A stretch of DNA of 16,519 nucleotides from Funneliformis mosseae (lineage: Eukaryota; Glomeromycota; Glomeromycetes; Glomerales; Glomeraceae): contig CAJVPP010002062.1 in the NCBI GenBank assembly GCA_910592005.1, positions 1-16,519 of the forward strand. The letters are read 5' to 3'. Under the pieces are notes generated by a model. It saw only the letters and a list, made by a program, of their open reading frames with translations, made no database searches and was not told the DNA's origin. A program made the position numbers and the translations under genes. Shown here piece by piece: positions 1 through 8,999 of this stretch; positions within the stretch are counted from its first letter, which is position 1; each line of letters begins with the position of its first letter.

Positions 1-9
1 AAAAATAGT

Positions 10-27
10 AAATAAATTTGTGCAGTT
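10..27 (+). repeat. Left terminal inverted repeat of the Tc1 element
   Basis: AAATAAATTTG at 10-20 followed by TGCAGTTTT. It matches the reverse complement of 1273-1296 apart from a short indel. The outermost bases may be beyond the window edge. Confidence 0.6.
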
Positions 28-82
28 TTGAAAAAATAGTTTATTATCATTTTTTTTTAATAAAATATTAATATCTAATTGG

Positions 83-1103
83 CTAATCATTATTGGCAAT
101 ACATGCTTCTATTTTTTGAGGCATACTATCAATTAATTTTAAATAAGTTTTTTGCAGAATTTTTTTCCATTCTTCTTTTAGTTGTACTTTTAAATCTGCA
201 AGTTTTTTAGGCAGATCTGAATGGTTACGCAATAAATGTTCAAGATGATCCCAAAGATGCTTAATGGGATTTAAATCTGAAGATTGAGCAGGCCAATTTA
301 TTAACATTTTAATTTTTTTTTAGCAACCCATGCTTTAACATTATTAGCTGTGTGAATAGGTGCATTATCGTGCTGAAATTTGTAAGATCAGTTACAAAAC
401 TTTGAATCAATAAATGGCAACAGGTTATCATTTAAGATTTTTATATAATCATACCAATTGGTTATTCCTTCTATTTTCACTAAAGGACCCAATCCTTTGC
501 CTGAAAAATATCCCCAAACTATGACTCTGTCACCACCATGTTTAATGGATGAATTCAGGTTTTCAATATTAAAATGAGTGTCTGATTCACGCTAAATTCG
601 AGAAGGACTATCATTACGAAAAAGAGTAAACTTTGATTCATTGCTCCATATGACATTTTCTCCATTTTTGTACTGTCCAATTTTGTCTTTCTAAGCACCA
701 TTCTAGCTGTTTTTGGTGTTAATTTTTATTTAAAAATGGTTTTTTTACAGCACAATAAGAATTGTATCCAATTTGATGCAAATTCTTTCAAATTGTTTTG
801 GTAAAAAATATCTTGATCAGCTGTTGCTGAAAATTTTTTTTGTATTATATCAACTGAAGCTTTATTATTTTTTTTAACAATTTTTTTTAAAATTTTGTGA
901 TCTTTATCATCAAGTAACGGAGGCTGACCACTTCTTTTTTTGCTTAACATGTCATCTGAATCTCCATATTATTAAATTATTATTCTAACTATAGACTCTA
1001 GTTAATTCATAATTCTAATAATATCAGACTTTCTGTGACCACTTTTATATAGTCTGATTATTTGTGCTCGTTCAATAATAGTAAGTTCAGGATTTTTACC
1101 CAT
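83..1103 (-). pseudogene. Tc1/mariner transposase relic, catalytic triad lost
   Basis: A cut-and-paste transposase of the DDE superfamily, read on the minus strand. The likely start is the ATG at 1103 (MGKNPELTIIERAQIIRLY), opening the N-terminal helix-turn-helix DNA-binding region, followed by SGQPPLLDDKDHKILKKIVK near 930. The catalytic part follows: WSNESKF (first Asp now Asn, codon 640-642), FQHDNAPIHTA (second Asp kept, 367-369), and NWPAQSSDLNPI followed by KHLW, where the family has Glu but here there is Lys (260-262). Both losses are single G-to-A changes. Several stops and frameshifts, one in a run of A around 310-320, break the frame. The C-terminus (LIDSMPQKIEACIANND) is family-typical. 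The gene cannot be functional. Confidence 0.85.
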
Positions 1104-1272
1104 TTTATAAGTTGTTAGATTGATTATCATTACGTTATATTTATTTATGTTTATAATTATTTTTATTTTATATATGTTACAATAACAAACAGTTATATAA
1201 ACAAAAATCAGGACTTTCAATTGATACCAAAATCAATTGATTTTATTATATACAATTTCAAATAAAATTCAA

Positions 1273-1304
1273 AAAACTGATTACGCAAATTTATTTTCAG
1301 ATAG
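1273..1304 (-). repeat. Right terminal inverted repeat of the Tc1 element
   Basis: AAAACTG, a short spacer, then CAAATTTATTT, mirroring the left end. A TA at 1305-1306 follows directly, as expected for a Tc1/mariner target. Confidence 0.6.
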
Positions 1305-1305
1305 T

Positions 1306-2701
1306 ATATATATTTTGAAGCTAAACATACATTTTCAAAAATAATCACTGTACTTCATTCTGGTGAAATGTTCTAATATTAGGTATTTTTTCTAGCAATA
1401 TTTAACTAAAAGTAATATTTTCATAGTAAGGTGCTTTTGGATCTTTTGAAATTATATCATATATATATCTTACAAATATCTACTTCAGCTCATCTGGGTG
1501 ATAATTGCAAACTATCAAATCATCACATACAATATATCTAGAGCCACCTTTCTTACCTTTATATATACATTCAGCTTTAGTACTGAGAAAAAGATTTCCT
1601 AAAATATTAATCTTATCTGTGCCACTTTTCCCGCTGACTAACATTAAGAAAGTCTATAATAGACTTGCGAGATGGGATTAAATTTGTGATGATTCATGCT
1701 TTGTGGTCTCATCTATATCCATAAGGTAAAGTTTCATAGGGGATAGTTCTGTTTTTTAGTTCTTCTGCATATTAGATTGGAAACCTATAACTATGATTTC
1801 TATTTAAAGATATTTTATAGTTCAAAATATTTTTTTCTTTATTGTAAGAAGAATATCAATAAGAGAATATACGCCATAAGAGATATATGATTAGTAATAC
1901 TATTATGAAGATAAATGCATGTTGAAAAAAGAAGGAATTGGGTAATTTTAGGGTTGTTTTAGGACTAGTGATGCTATTATCTTTCTCCAGTTCGCTAACA
2001 CCTCCAAGCAATTTAGACTCACTAGATATTTTTAGGATCTGCTTGACTAAATGAGTATTAGTCTCTTGAAGGAGAATCTCTTTTTTTGATAATATCTTTT
2101 ATACCAAAGACAAATTATCTCTCATCTGCATTAATTCTTTTTTATTATTTATCAATTCTATTTGTTGAGGTTAATTCATCTCTTAATCGCATTAATTCAC
2201 TTTTTTTTCACTTAATTTATCTTTTTTCAGATCTAAGTCAACATTCTTTAGCTCAATGTTTTGCCTTGACTGTGCCAACTCTTGTCTAAGAGAATTTATT
2301 TCTAATAAGTCTTTCTAGGTTAAAAAATATTTTATTTCTAACTCTTTTATTTCTGATTGGAGAGCTTGTATCTCTTCTAATTTTGTAGATATATCATTCT
2401 CAGCTTTTGTGAAAGAAATATCTTTATAGATGATCTGATTTTTGAATTCTTTTACCTTATCTTCAAGCTGATATACACACTCTGAAAGTCTTTCATTATT
2501 TTTTATTAATAGATTACATCTATTATCAAGCTGATTACTATAGCTTATAGCAATTTCTCAATCTTGATTGGCATATATAAATTGATTTTTAAGTTCAGTT
2601 CAATTGGGTGGATATCGATTAGATGGTAAATCACTAAGTTTATTGTCAAATATAAGGGATATCCCATTATTTATCTTATTTAACGTATGTACATTTGCCA
2701 T
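1306..2701 (-). pseudogene. Coiled-coil / P-loop packaging-type ATPase fusion relic
   Basis: Starts at the ATG at 2701 (MANVHTLNKINNGISLIFDN). Roughly residues 40-190 (2590-2160) are heptad-rich, Lys/Glu-rich coiled coil. A poorly readable stretch (1780-2060) follows, then an ATPase portion. Its Walker A region at 1609-1632 reads GKSGTDKI; the family form is G-x-S-G-x-G-K-T, so the last Gly has become Asp and the Thr has become Ile, each one transition away. A hydrophobic strand ending VIIFEN (1331-1348) fits Walker B. Between them lie KGGSRYIVCDDLIV and SKDPKAPYYENITF. I read this as a FtsK/HerA-like (A32-type) packaging ATPase, partly from familiarity with related fungal repeat proteins. 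The gene carries many stops, is frameshifted just before Walker B, and is cut off by the Tc1 element, so its C-terminus is missing. Confidence 0.6.
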
Positions 2702-3062
2702 ATGAATTTATTTGAAAGCAAAAAAAAATTCTCCTAAAATATTTTTTGACACATTTAGATATAATGATTAACCAAGATAACTATTTTTTTCCCAAAAAGA
2801 AGCAAGAGTTAGGAATCATTATTAAATCAATAATAAACCAATATTTAACTAGTTTAAAATAAATATGATATTTAAAGTGTATACATCTTAAATCGATTTC
2901 TATTTGAATCAAGAGTAAATTATGTTAAGTGATTAAGAAATTAGAATTCTTACACATATGAAACTAATATATTATCAATATCAGACTAAGGTCAAACATA
3001 TTATGAATAAATTTTCTATAAGTTTTTTATTAGTATTATATTGATCTCATTATTAATAAACT
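2702..3062. other. AT-rich spacer between two divergent relics
   Basis: These 361 bases separate the ATPase start (minus) from the small plus-strand relic at 3063. No coding reading stands out on either strand. It is the expected place for a shared divergent promoter, but I see no specific motif beyond general AT richness. Confidence 0.4.
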
Positions 3063-3254
3063 ATGAGCAAAAAACAAACAACCTATACTCATAAATTTCT
3101 TAGATCAGATGTCACCCGCTTGTCACCTGAATCTATTGAAGAAATCAGAAATGCTCAGAATAATATTCCAGATGCTTAACGTATTATGTGTAAAAAACAT
3201 TATATAGGATCAACAATATATTGTAACAGAATTGGATTGATGAATATGGCGTAG
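3063..3254 (+). pseudogene. Small basic protein relic, function unknown
   Basis: Begins ATG at 3063 (MSKKQTTYTHKFLRSDVTRL) and continues SPESIEEIRNAQNNIPDA to a TAA at 3177, with plausible further coding to a TAG at 3252. The first stop could come from CAA by one C-to-T change. The basic N-terminus followed by a short helix-rich segment is consistent with a small DNA-binding protein, but no motif proves it. It diverges from the ATPase relic. The reading then runs into a 9-bp tandem repeat at 3271. Confidence 0.35.
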
Positions 3255-3270
3255 TATATTGCAGATCTAA

Positions 3271-3396
3271 ATATCAGACATATCGGACATATTTTATATA
3301 CTTAATACAATTAATATACTGGACATATTTGATATAATTGATATCTTGGACATATCGGACATATTAGATATATTTGATTTATTCATTATATCTGTC
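3271..3396 (+). repeat. 9-bp tandem repeat, 14 degenerate units
   Basis: Fourteen consecutive 9-mers without spacing change, of the types ATATCGGAC, ATATTTGAT and ATATTGGAC. The core GGACATAT begins at 3285, 3321, 3348 and 3357, offsets that are multiples of nine. In one frame the array reads as a tripeptide pattern Ile-X-Asp (for example ILDIFDIIDILDISDILD), closed upstream by a TAA at 3268. Period and phase are directly visible; whether it was ever translated is open. Confidence 0.85.
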
Positions 3397-3446
3397 TATG
3401 TATTAATTTAATATAATAGAAAGTGATAAAATCATGTAAACTTAAG

Positions 3447-3491
3447 TTCGCTTTTAGTTCACTTTTAGTTTTCCTTTAGTTTTATTTTTAG
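3447..3491 (+). repeat. 11-bp tandem repeat, four units
   Basis: TTCGCTTTTAG, TTCACTTTTAG, TTTTCCTTTAG and TTTTATTTTTAG follow each other directly (11, 11, 11 and 12 bp). The period is about one helical turn. Function is unknown; it lies upstream of the relic that begins near 3725. Confidence 0.75.
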
Positions 3492-3724
3492 ATATACATC
3501 TAGTAGTTCTTATAGAGGCGCCTGGCCTAACATTTCACTTAGTACTTTAACTTTTTGTATTTTTCTTATTCTTTTTTATTTTCTTATCTTATATATTATT
3601 ATTACTTCTTATTTTTATTATTTATTATCAATAAACATATTATTATACCTATAAATCAATTGAGCTACTTTGCTTTTAGTCTTATCAGAAGTCCACTGCC
3701 ATATAAATTATAAACTTGAGTTAA
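3492..3724. other. Non-coding AT-rich stretch with one GC-rich patch
   Basis: Nothing coding is evident. A short GC-rich patch with GGCGCCTGGCC lies near 3517-3527, followed by a T-rich run (3545-3640). The sequence ATGTAAACTTAA occurs both at 3434 and 3742, flanking this stretch as a short direct repeat. It could be a promoter or an LTR remnant, but I cannot show either. Confidence 0.35.
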
Positions 3725-4230
3725 ACTGAGATTAAGTCGCTATGTAAACTTAAAAGAATCATCACTCAAACACCCTGTCTAACTGTCGCAATTAGCAAGG
3801 ATTGCACATTAACAATATCAAAAATTATTGATAATAAGAGGTTTTTCAAACTAACAGAAGAATAGTGTAAAATTATAAATTCTATTAACATCTCTAGCCT
3901 AACTTTAGAAAATAATCAAGAATCTTCACAGTCAGAAGACGTAGAGCAGGTCTCCTTAGAACTGCAGTGCAATGCTGATACTTCTTCCTCTTCTACTAAT
4001 ATACTAGAAAATAGGACTATTCATGTAAAAGATGCTAGTAAAAATTCTATTAGCCTGAATACAGTAACTAATAAGTAAAAAGATAGGATTAGTCAAAAAA
4101 AAAGATTAGTATAAAATCAAAAAGCAAATCTTCTTTAGAAAAAAATGATATATCTAAAAGGGAATCAGATTTTGGAAAATTATTAGATATTACAGGAAAA
4201 ATTGTTACGTATTTATCCTTATCTCTATAA
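3725..4230 (+). pseudogene. Hydrophilic Ser/Glu-rich protein relic, unknown function
   Basis: An open reading without a clear ATG runs from 3725 (KSLCKLKRIITQTPCLTVAI, then SKDCTLTISKIIDNKRFFKL). It passes stops TAG 3863 and TAA 4076, each one C-to-T step from a Gln codon. A Ser/Glu/Gln-rich region (ENNQESSQSEDVEQVSLEL) follows. At a run of nine A (4095-4103) the coding frame shifts and continues as SKSSLEKNDISKRESDFGKL to a TAA at 4228. The N-terminal part may be a small helical domain; the rest looks disordered. It faces tail-to-tail with the gag-pro relic. I do not recognise the protein. Confidence 0.45.
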
Positions 4231-4379
4231 GCTGAGAGTATCTTTTCACTAGAACTTTATCTGCATTTAATGCTATGTTAAACTATCTTTTAGTTTTTAA
4301 TAGTTGCTCTTCAAGCTTTATGTACTTTTTTTTAAGTCCTTCTCACTAGTTAGACTAGAGGAGTTGGTAGATGCTTAGT

Positions 4380-4850
4380 CTTGCTTCTCTTTAGGCAGAT
4401 CTTCAACTTCTGAAGCTTTATTAAAAGTTGGGATAATGTAAGTTTTCTCATGTAACTTCATTTGAAATTGATTTTTATTTGGATCAAGGATACCTTGAAC
4501 TTTCCTAATCTATGTCATACTTAAGCATAACATTGGTTCAGGTTCTCCATTATTAATACAAGTAAAATTTTCAGTAGTTGTGACAATTTTATCATCCTTA
4601 TTCTTTATACTGATTGGTATATCTGTAAACCATCCTAATGATTCAGTAATGTGTTTAGAATTACCTTTTATTGCAAAGTCAGATGGTTTATCAGCTTTCC
4701 ATTCAAGGGCATTAATTGTTACATCATTCGCTTTCCTAAACTCATTTGCACTATCTAAAAAAGAATTAGAGATCATTAATTCATCTATTTTAGCATTCAG
4801 ATATTGTAATGATAAAAACTACTCATCTGATTTTGATTCTTTCTCCTAAA
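4380..4850 (-). pseudogene. Retropepsin-like aspartic protease region
   Basis: Part of the gag-pro relic. The segment LMISNSFLDSANEFRKANDV has the position and context of the retropepsin active-site loop, normally D-S/T-G. Here Asp is at 4754-4756, Ser follows, and the Gly is Ala (4748-4750). It continues with ESLGWFTDIPISIKNKDDKI, a Thr-rich strand and GEPEPMLCLSMT, then a TAG at 4510 (probably from TGG) and IRKVQGILDPNKNQFQMKLH. That is about the length of one retropepsin lobe, which acts as a dimer to cut Gag/Pol polyproteins. The protease call rests on the loop plus context, so it is moderately sure. Confidence 0.55.
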
Positions 4851-5146
4851 CTATATGAGACTAACACATTTTTTGCATTGCTGGTGAAAGTTTTGAAAAT
4901 AATTCATCATATGTTTTTAGCTGGCTAGACTCTAGAGGTGAGATTGCATTAGTCTTATCAGCTAACTTATCATTTACCTATTTTTTTTACCAGTAGATCA
5001 TACCACTTTTTCATTTCTTCTTCATAACTATTCTCATCATATTCCTTATTATCAAAATCCAGAGGCGTGTATTGGGACTGTGTAGGTGAAAGTTGAGGAT
5101 AATAACACTGAGTAAAATTTGATTTAGCTACAGGATTTAATCTAAG

Positions 5147-5188
5147 ACAGTTATTTTTCTTATGCCCTTTCTGTCTACAATTACTATA
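5147..5188 (-). other. Broken CCHC zinc knuckle in gag
   Basis: Reads YSNCRQKGHKKNNC. The Gag nucleic-acid-binding knuckle is C-x2-C-x4-H-x4-C. Positions 2, 3 and 4 of the ligand set are present, while the first Cys is Tyr (codon 5186-5188, TAT; TGT is one G-to-A away). Zinc binding should be lost. Confidence 0.7.
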
Positions 5189-8100
5189 ATAAAAAGGCTT
5201 TCAATATTGATTATTAAGCGACATTCTTCTTAATTAATTACTTAATTGACCTATAGAATCTGCAACACTACCTACAGTATTCACAACTTTACCTACTATA
5301 CTTTTCAATCTTTCTATTTTTGCTAAACGTAATTTTTCTGGTTTATGTAATACAGGAGGTCCATCAAAAGGATTATTACTTTCATATGAATCAAGTAATT
5401 GCTTCATGTTTTTAAGAGGAATCAGTGAAAGGGTTTCTTGCTTTGCTGAGCCATCTGTGCTTAGAATTCAGCTTTCTGATTTTCTAATAAAATTTGATAT
5501 TCAATTTTTTATTGTAATAATGCATTTTGAATTACTTTTTATATATCTTCTAAAAAAATTCCTTGCTGTTGAAATGTGATATTGAAAATGGTAGGAGGGG
5601 CTGATGAATAGCTAGAATATGATGATAATGGCCCTAATATCTCATGACATAATTCCATTTCTTTCAAACTATCGAGAATATTATTAATAGGTTTGTGACG
5701 ACTAATTATAATAATGTCATTTAATATATCATGTCTTACTCTAAACATAAAATTTGTTTTTTTTGCGCAAAAGTATAGCCTAATTGGTCTTCATACTTTT
5801 GAATTTTTGCCTAGAAAGATGATACACTTTCATATGTTTCTTGTTTTAATATTCCAATTTCAAGCATTCTCAAATATCTATCGGCAGATAGAAAGTGTTT
5901 TTTAATGTGATGTAACTTTTGTCCAGACCGAATTCCTGCAAGAATAACAGGAACACACCTCTAGCATTTACCATAACTGGTCCTGCATTAGTTGATCGCC
6001 TTTCAGCTATTGTCCAATCTTTCTTAAGTTCTCGAGCTAGAATAATATCTGTACCTGTAAGACCTAATGGAACATTTGAAAAAGATGCAATAGTTCCTGT
6101 TATAGACTTCACATTAGCATTACAAATATGAGCTATAGTAGCACCTATAGCTAAGTTATCAAGTACATTTTGTAACTCCCAGTTTTTGTTATCAAACTCT
6201 CTTTTATACTATTCTTGCATTTTTCCTTTTACAGATTAATCCAGTATATTACGAATTTTTGCTTCATCATTTATATCCACTAAATAGATATATGCTATAA
6301 AATTATCTGCATACTTTTTATGATCTTGTTCAAAGCTAAGTAATTCAGGTAATTGAAATTCTGCTGGTAATGTCATATTTATTTGATTTAGTGGATTATT
6401 CTGTAGCATTAAAATTTGTTTTTGTAAATTTAAAATATTCTGGTCTCTTTGTCTAATTACTAGCTGAAAAACAAACTTTTCACATAACAATTCACTAATG
6501 CGGGCTTATTTTCTTGCCATATTACCTATCATTCTATTTATCTAGTTTTGAGCATTAGTTTGATATTGATGAAGATCAGCAATAGCCCTTTGTTCTACCT
6601 CTTCAGTAAGTTGCCTTCATATAATTTCATTATCATGCTCAGCTTTTGCATTATATCATCTTCTTTACTTCCAGACTATATCCTGATGCAGATTATTTTC
6701 TTTTCGACGAATTTGCCTTGTTGCCCTTTTATTTGATCTATCAGAATATCTCTAGCTGTTGCTCTATTATCCAGATATTATCTATAGCATTTGCTAGCTC
6801 AGTGATTGTAACCATATTATTATTGGAATTATACAAGTATGAAGAATTCTCACGTTCAGGTGATTTTTTTCATGATAAGATGCTTCTGATCTGGTATTGC
6901 AATTTTTCTACCTGTTTTTCAGACTCAAATAATTTCTTTTCTAAGGAAGAGATATACTTATCTTTATCTCGCACATTCTTCTTAGATTGATATAGCTGAG
7001 ATTTTAGAGTGGAGATTTCAGATTTCAGTTCTAATATCTCTTCTTCTGAAGCATTTTCAAGCTATTCTATTTCTCTATTAAGACTTTGTATCTCTGATTC
7101 GCATTGAAAATATTCACGTTTTAGCTCTCTGATCTGCTTTTCATTCTGACGATTAGTTTCTACTTCTTCCTCTAATATATTTTAAAGATACAAATTATCT
7201 TCTTCTAACTTAGCTTTAACCTCTTCATATGTTCTCTTCTGCCTTGGATAAGGTCTGCGAAATAACATTCTTTTTTTTCGTGATTATAAAAGATAATAGG
7301 AGAATCAGTTATTTATATTGATTCTTAAAAAGTTCGAAACTTAGATCAACTCATAGCAAAATAAAGCCTATAATTTTTATTGATTCTCAGAAAGCTCATG
7401 ATCTATACTAATATCTTGCTTTACAGAAGCTATATTATCATCCTGAGGGTCTTTATCAAAATGTTAAGGGATTGTGGGATACTTGTAAAAAAGCTGGCTA
7501 CAACTTTCCATTTATTGATGTAAAAAAATGGCTTAAGAGCCAAGCAATGTATCAAATTTTTCATTTTTTACTAAAGCATATATCTTATGCCAATTATTCT
7601 AAAATCATGAAGCTAAATACTGTGCATCAATGTGATTTAATCAAAATATCATATGATGAAGATGTAAATACAAATTTACTAGATGATGGCCTAATATATT
7701 ATTATGTATTATTAGTTATAGACTGCGCGACTAGATTTAAAGATTTTATTTTTTTAACATTAAAAATAATGAGAAGTTGCGGAAGCATTTAAGAGTATAT
7801 ATGATAATTCTGATAAGCCTCTCAACTGGCCTCAAAAATTACAATGTGATAAGGGTATTGAGTTTATGGAATACATGACTTTATTAATGAATGAACATGA
7901 CGTTGAAATCTGAAGGATTATAGCACATTTCAGACATACAAGCTTGGCTATTCTTGACAATTATACTGAATATTTTTCTAGAAGAATTTTTAAAAATTAG
8001 TATTCGGTAGAGTTTCTCCTACCTACTGGCAAGCGTTGTAGAGAATATAAGCAGTTTGCAAGAAAAATTGTTAATAATATGAATAATAGTCTAACTCGAT

Positions 8101-8212
8101 TGATTAGAATGAGTCCTAATAACATCACAAAACTTGAGCAAATATATTTCAAACTATCAGTAAAATATAATCGCACTATAGGCATTGATGAACCTCAACT
8201 ACCAAAGGGTAC

Positions 8213-8220
8213 TACTGTCC
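8213..8220 (+). repeat. Target-site duplication of the 544-bp element (left copy)
   Basis: TACTGTCC; the partner TACTGTCT is at 8765-8772. The single difference is C/T. Confidence 0.75.
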
Positions 8221-8764
8221 TAGAGGTATATTCCGAATATGATCAATCTGTATATCTGATTATCCATTCAAAATTTGACCAGATTCGAATTGATCTGTTT
8301 GTATTACAGGATTGACTGGATAAAAACTGGATTTGCTGATCAATCTAATAACGTGTTTCAAATATGAAGCCTCTGATCATTACCATTTTTGAAAACTGGA
8401 TTACACAGATTACATAGAGTACCAGGACCGCAGAAATCAAAAAAATATGAAACAAATTTTTTGTGAAATGATACTCACTAAAAGGAAATGATTGGCATTA
8501 TAGTTGCACAAAGCATTAGAAATACAGAAATTTAAAAATAGAAAAATTTTTTTGTGGAATGGCTATTATCAGAAAAGAAAATTGATCAATATACTTGCAT
8601 ACATAGAAATTAAAAATCATGTGATTTTTCGTAATTTTCATAATTCTGCCTAAAATTTATAATTCCAGCAAGAATTATGAAAATTGATCAGATTATATCA
8701 GATAGTCTGAAATTTGACCGAATCAGATGACAGATTGATTAGATTTTACTGAAACTGACCTCTA
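8221..8764. mobile_element. Non-autonomous hAT-like element, 544 bp, with 8-bp duplication
   Basis: Flanked by TACTGTCC (8213-8220) and TACTGTCT (8765-8772), an 8-bp target duplication with one transition. The ends are inverted: TAGAGGTATATTCC on the left, and TAGAGGTCAGTTTC as the reverse complement of the right. The similarity continues inward for tens of bases (ATCAATCTGT and ATCTGATT in both arms). An 8-bp duplication and ends fitting the hAT pattern YARNG support a hAT relative. No transposase is inside. It interrupts the integrase relic after a Val codon. Joining across it puts the integrase back in the same frame with a CGA codon at the junction. Confidence 0.8.
8633..8685. repeat. Perfect 15-bp inverted repeat inside the hAT-like element
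   Basis: AATTTTCATAATTCT (8633-8647) and AGAATTATGAAAATT (8671-8685) are exact reverse complements around a 23-base loop. A smaller palindrome, AAAAATCA / TGATTTTT, sits just left at 8612-8629. These may be internal structure of the transposon; no other role is evident. Confidence 0.8.
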
Positions 8765-8850
8765 TACTGTCTGATTCTTATTTGTTAAAGGAGAATAGGA
8801 AAATGATCCTTTGAACGATGCAGAATAACAGATCTAATATGGTGTCTTAG

Positions 8851-8983
8851 TAAAGATGGCACCTCAATTAGTTGCAACAAGTGACAAATAAGTATCACAA
8901 TGTTGCAACGAATTGCAACATTATTAAAATTTAAGTTGCAACAAGTGACAAATAAGCGTCACAATATTGCAACGCTATCTTTA
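8851..8983. mobile_element. hAT-like MITE, 133 bp, with perfect 8-bp duplication
   Basis: Flanked by TGTCTTAG at 8843-8850 and again at 8984-8991, identical. Ends are TAAAGATGGC on the left and TAAAGATAGC as the reverse complement of the right (9 of 10), fitting the hAT terminal pattern YARNG. The interior is mostly two copies of a 39-bp subterminal repeat. It has no coding capacity and must have moved with another element's transposase. Removing it with one duplication joins the integrase reading in frame. Confidence 0.85.
8871..8973 (+). repeat. Two direct 39-bp repeats with palindromic ends
   Basis: Copies at 8871-8909 and 8935-8973 are 36/39 identical, and the three differences are all transitions. 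Copy 1 starts and ends with the palindrome GTTGCAAC; in copy 2 the final one is altered to ATTGCAAC. The second copy also has GTGAC ... GTCAC, so each unit can fold. Repeated subterminal motifs are typical of transposase binding sites in hAT elements; that role is inferred. Confidence 0.85.
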
Positions 8984-8999
8984 TGTCTTAGTCTATATA

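Larger units (their letters stand above)
1..1304 (-). mobile_element. Degraded Tc1/mariner DNA transposon, about 1.3 kb
   Basis: The element holds a minus-strand transposase relic flanked by imperfect inverted repeats: AAATAAATTTG followed by CAGTTTT at 10-27, and the reverse complement CAAATTTATTT at 1286-1296 preceded by AAAACTG. The right end is placed at 1304, just before TATATA, which fits TA-targeted insertion. The left end lies at or just outside the first base, so the left TA cannot be checked. On the right, the flanking ATPase reading comes up to the TA (see 1306-2701), so the element appears to have inserted into that gene. Family assignment is firm from the transposase motifs; the exact ends are inferred. 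Confidence 0.8.
4240..7268 (-). pseudogene. gag-pro relic of an LTR-retrotransposon-like element
   Basis: Begins ATG at 7268 (MLFRRPYPRQKRTYEEVKAK) with about 150 residues of coiled coil to roughly 6800, ending near MVTITELANAIDN. After frameshifts a capsid-like region follows at 6490-5870 (EFQLPELLSFEQDHKKYADN, then FIAYIYLVDINDEAKIRNIL, then NVPLGLTGTDIILARELKKD). Further on come SGQKLHHIKKHFL near 5920, a broken zinc knuckle (5147-5188) and a retropepsin-like region (about 4380-4850). This order is that of a retroelement Gag with protease. Reverse transcriptase and RNase H are absent from the window. There are many stops and at least four frame changes. Domain reading is solid for protease and knuckle, moderate for capsid. 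Confidence 0.65.

Noticed and set aside
2086..2289. Plus-strand hydrophobic 67-codon reading
   Set aside because: Antisense of the Lys/Glu-rich coiled coil of the ATPase fusion relic.
3434..3754. LTR pair marked by ATGTAAACTTAA at 3434 and 3742
   Set aside because: The shared sequence is only about 12 bases and the flanks do not match, so it is too short for LTR copies.
4580..4849. Plus-strand open reading of 89 codons
   Set aside because: It is the antisense of the retropepsin-like region, whose minus-strand motifs are convincing.
5919..6131. Plus-strand open reading of 70 codons
   Set aside because: Antisense shadow of the capsid-like part of the gag relic.
6548..6990. Plus-strand hydrophobic readings that could be taken for membrane proteins
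   Set aside because: They are antisense to the gag coiled coil; the hydrophobicity arises from reverse-reading Lys/Glu codons.
8871..8973. CRISPR-like array
   Set aside because: Only two 39-bp repeats with a single 25-base spacer, contained within a MITE with its own ends and target duplication.
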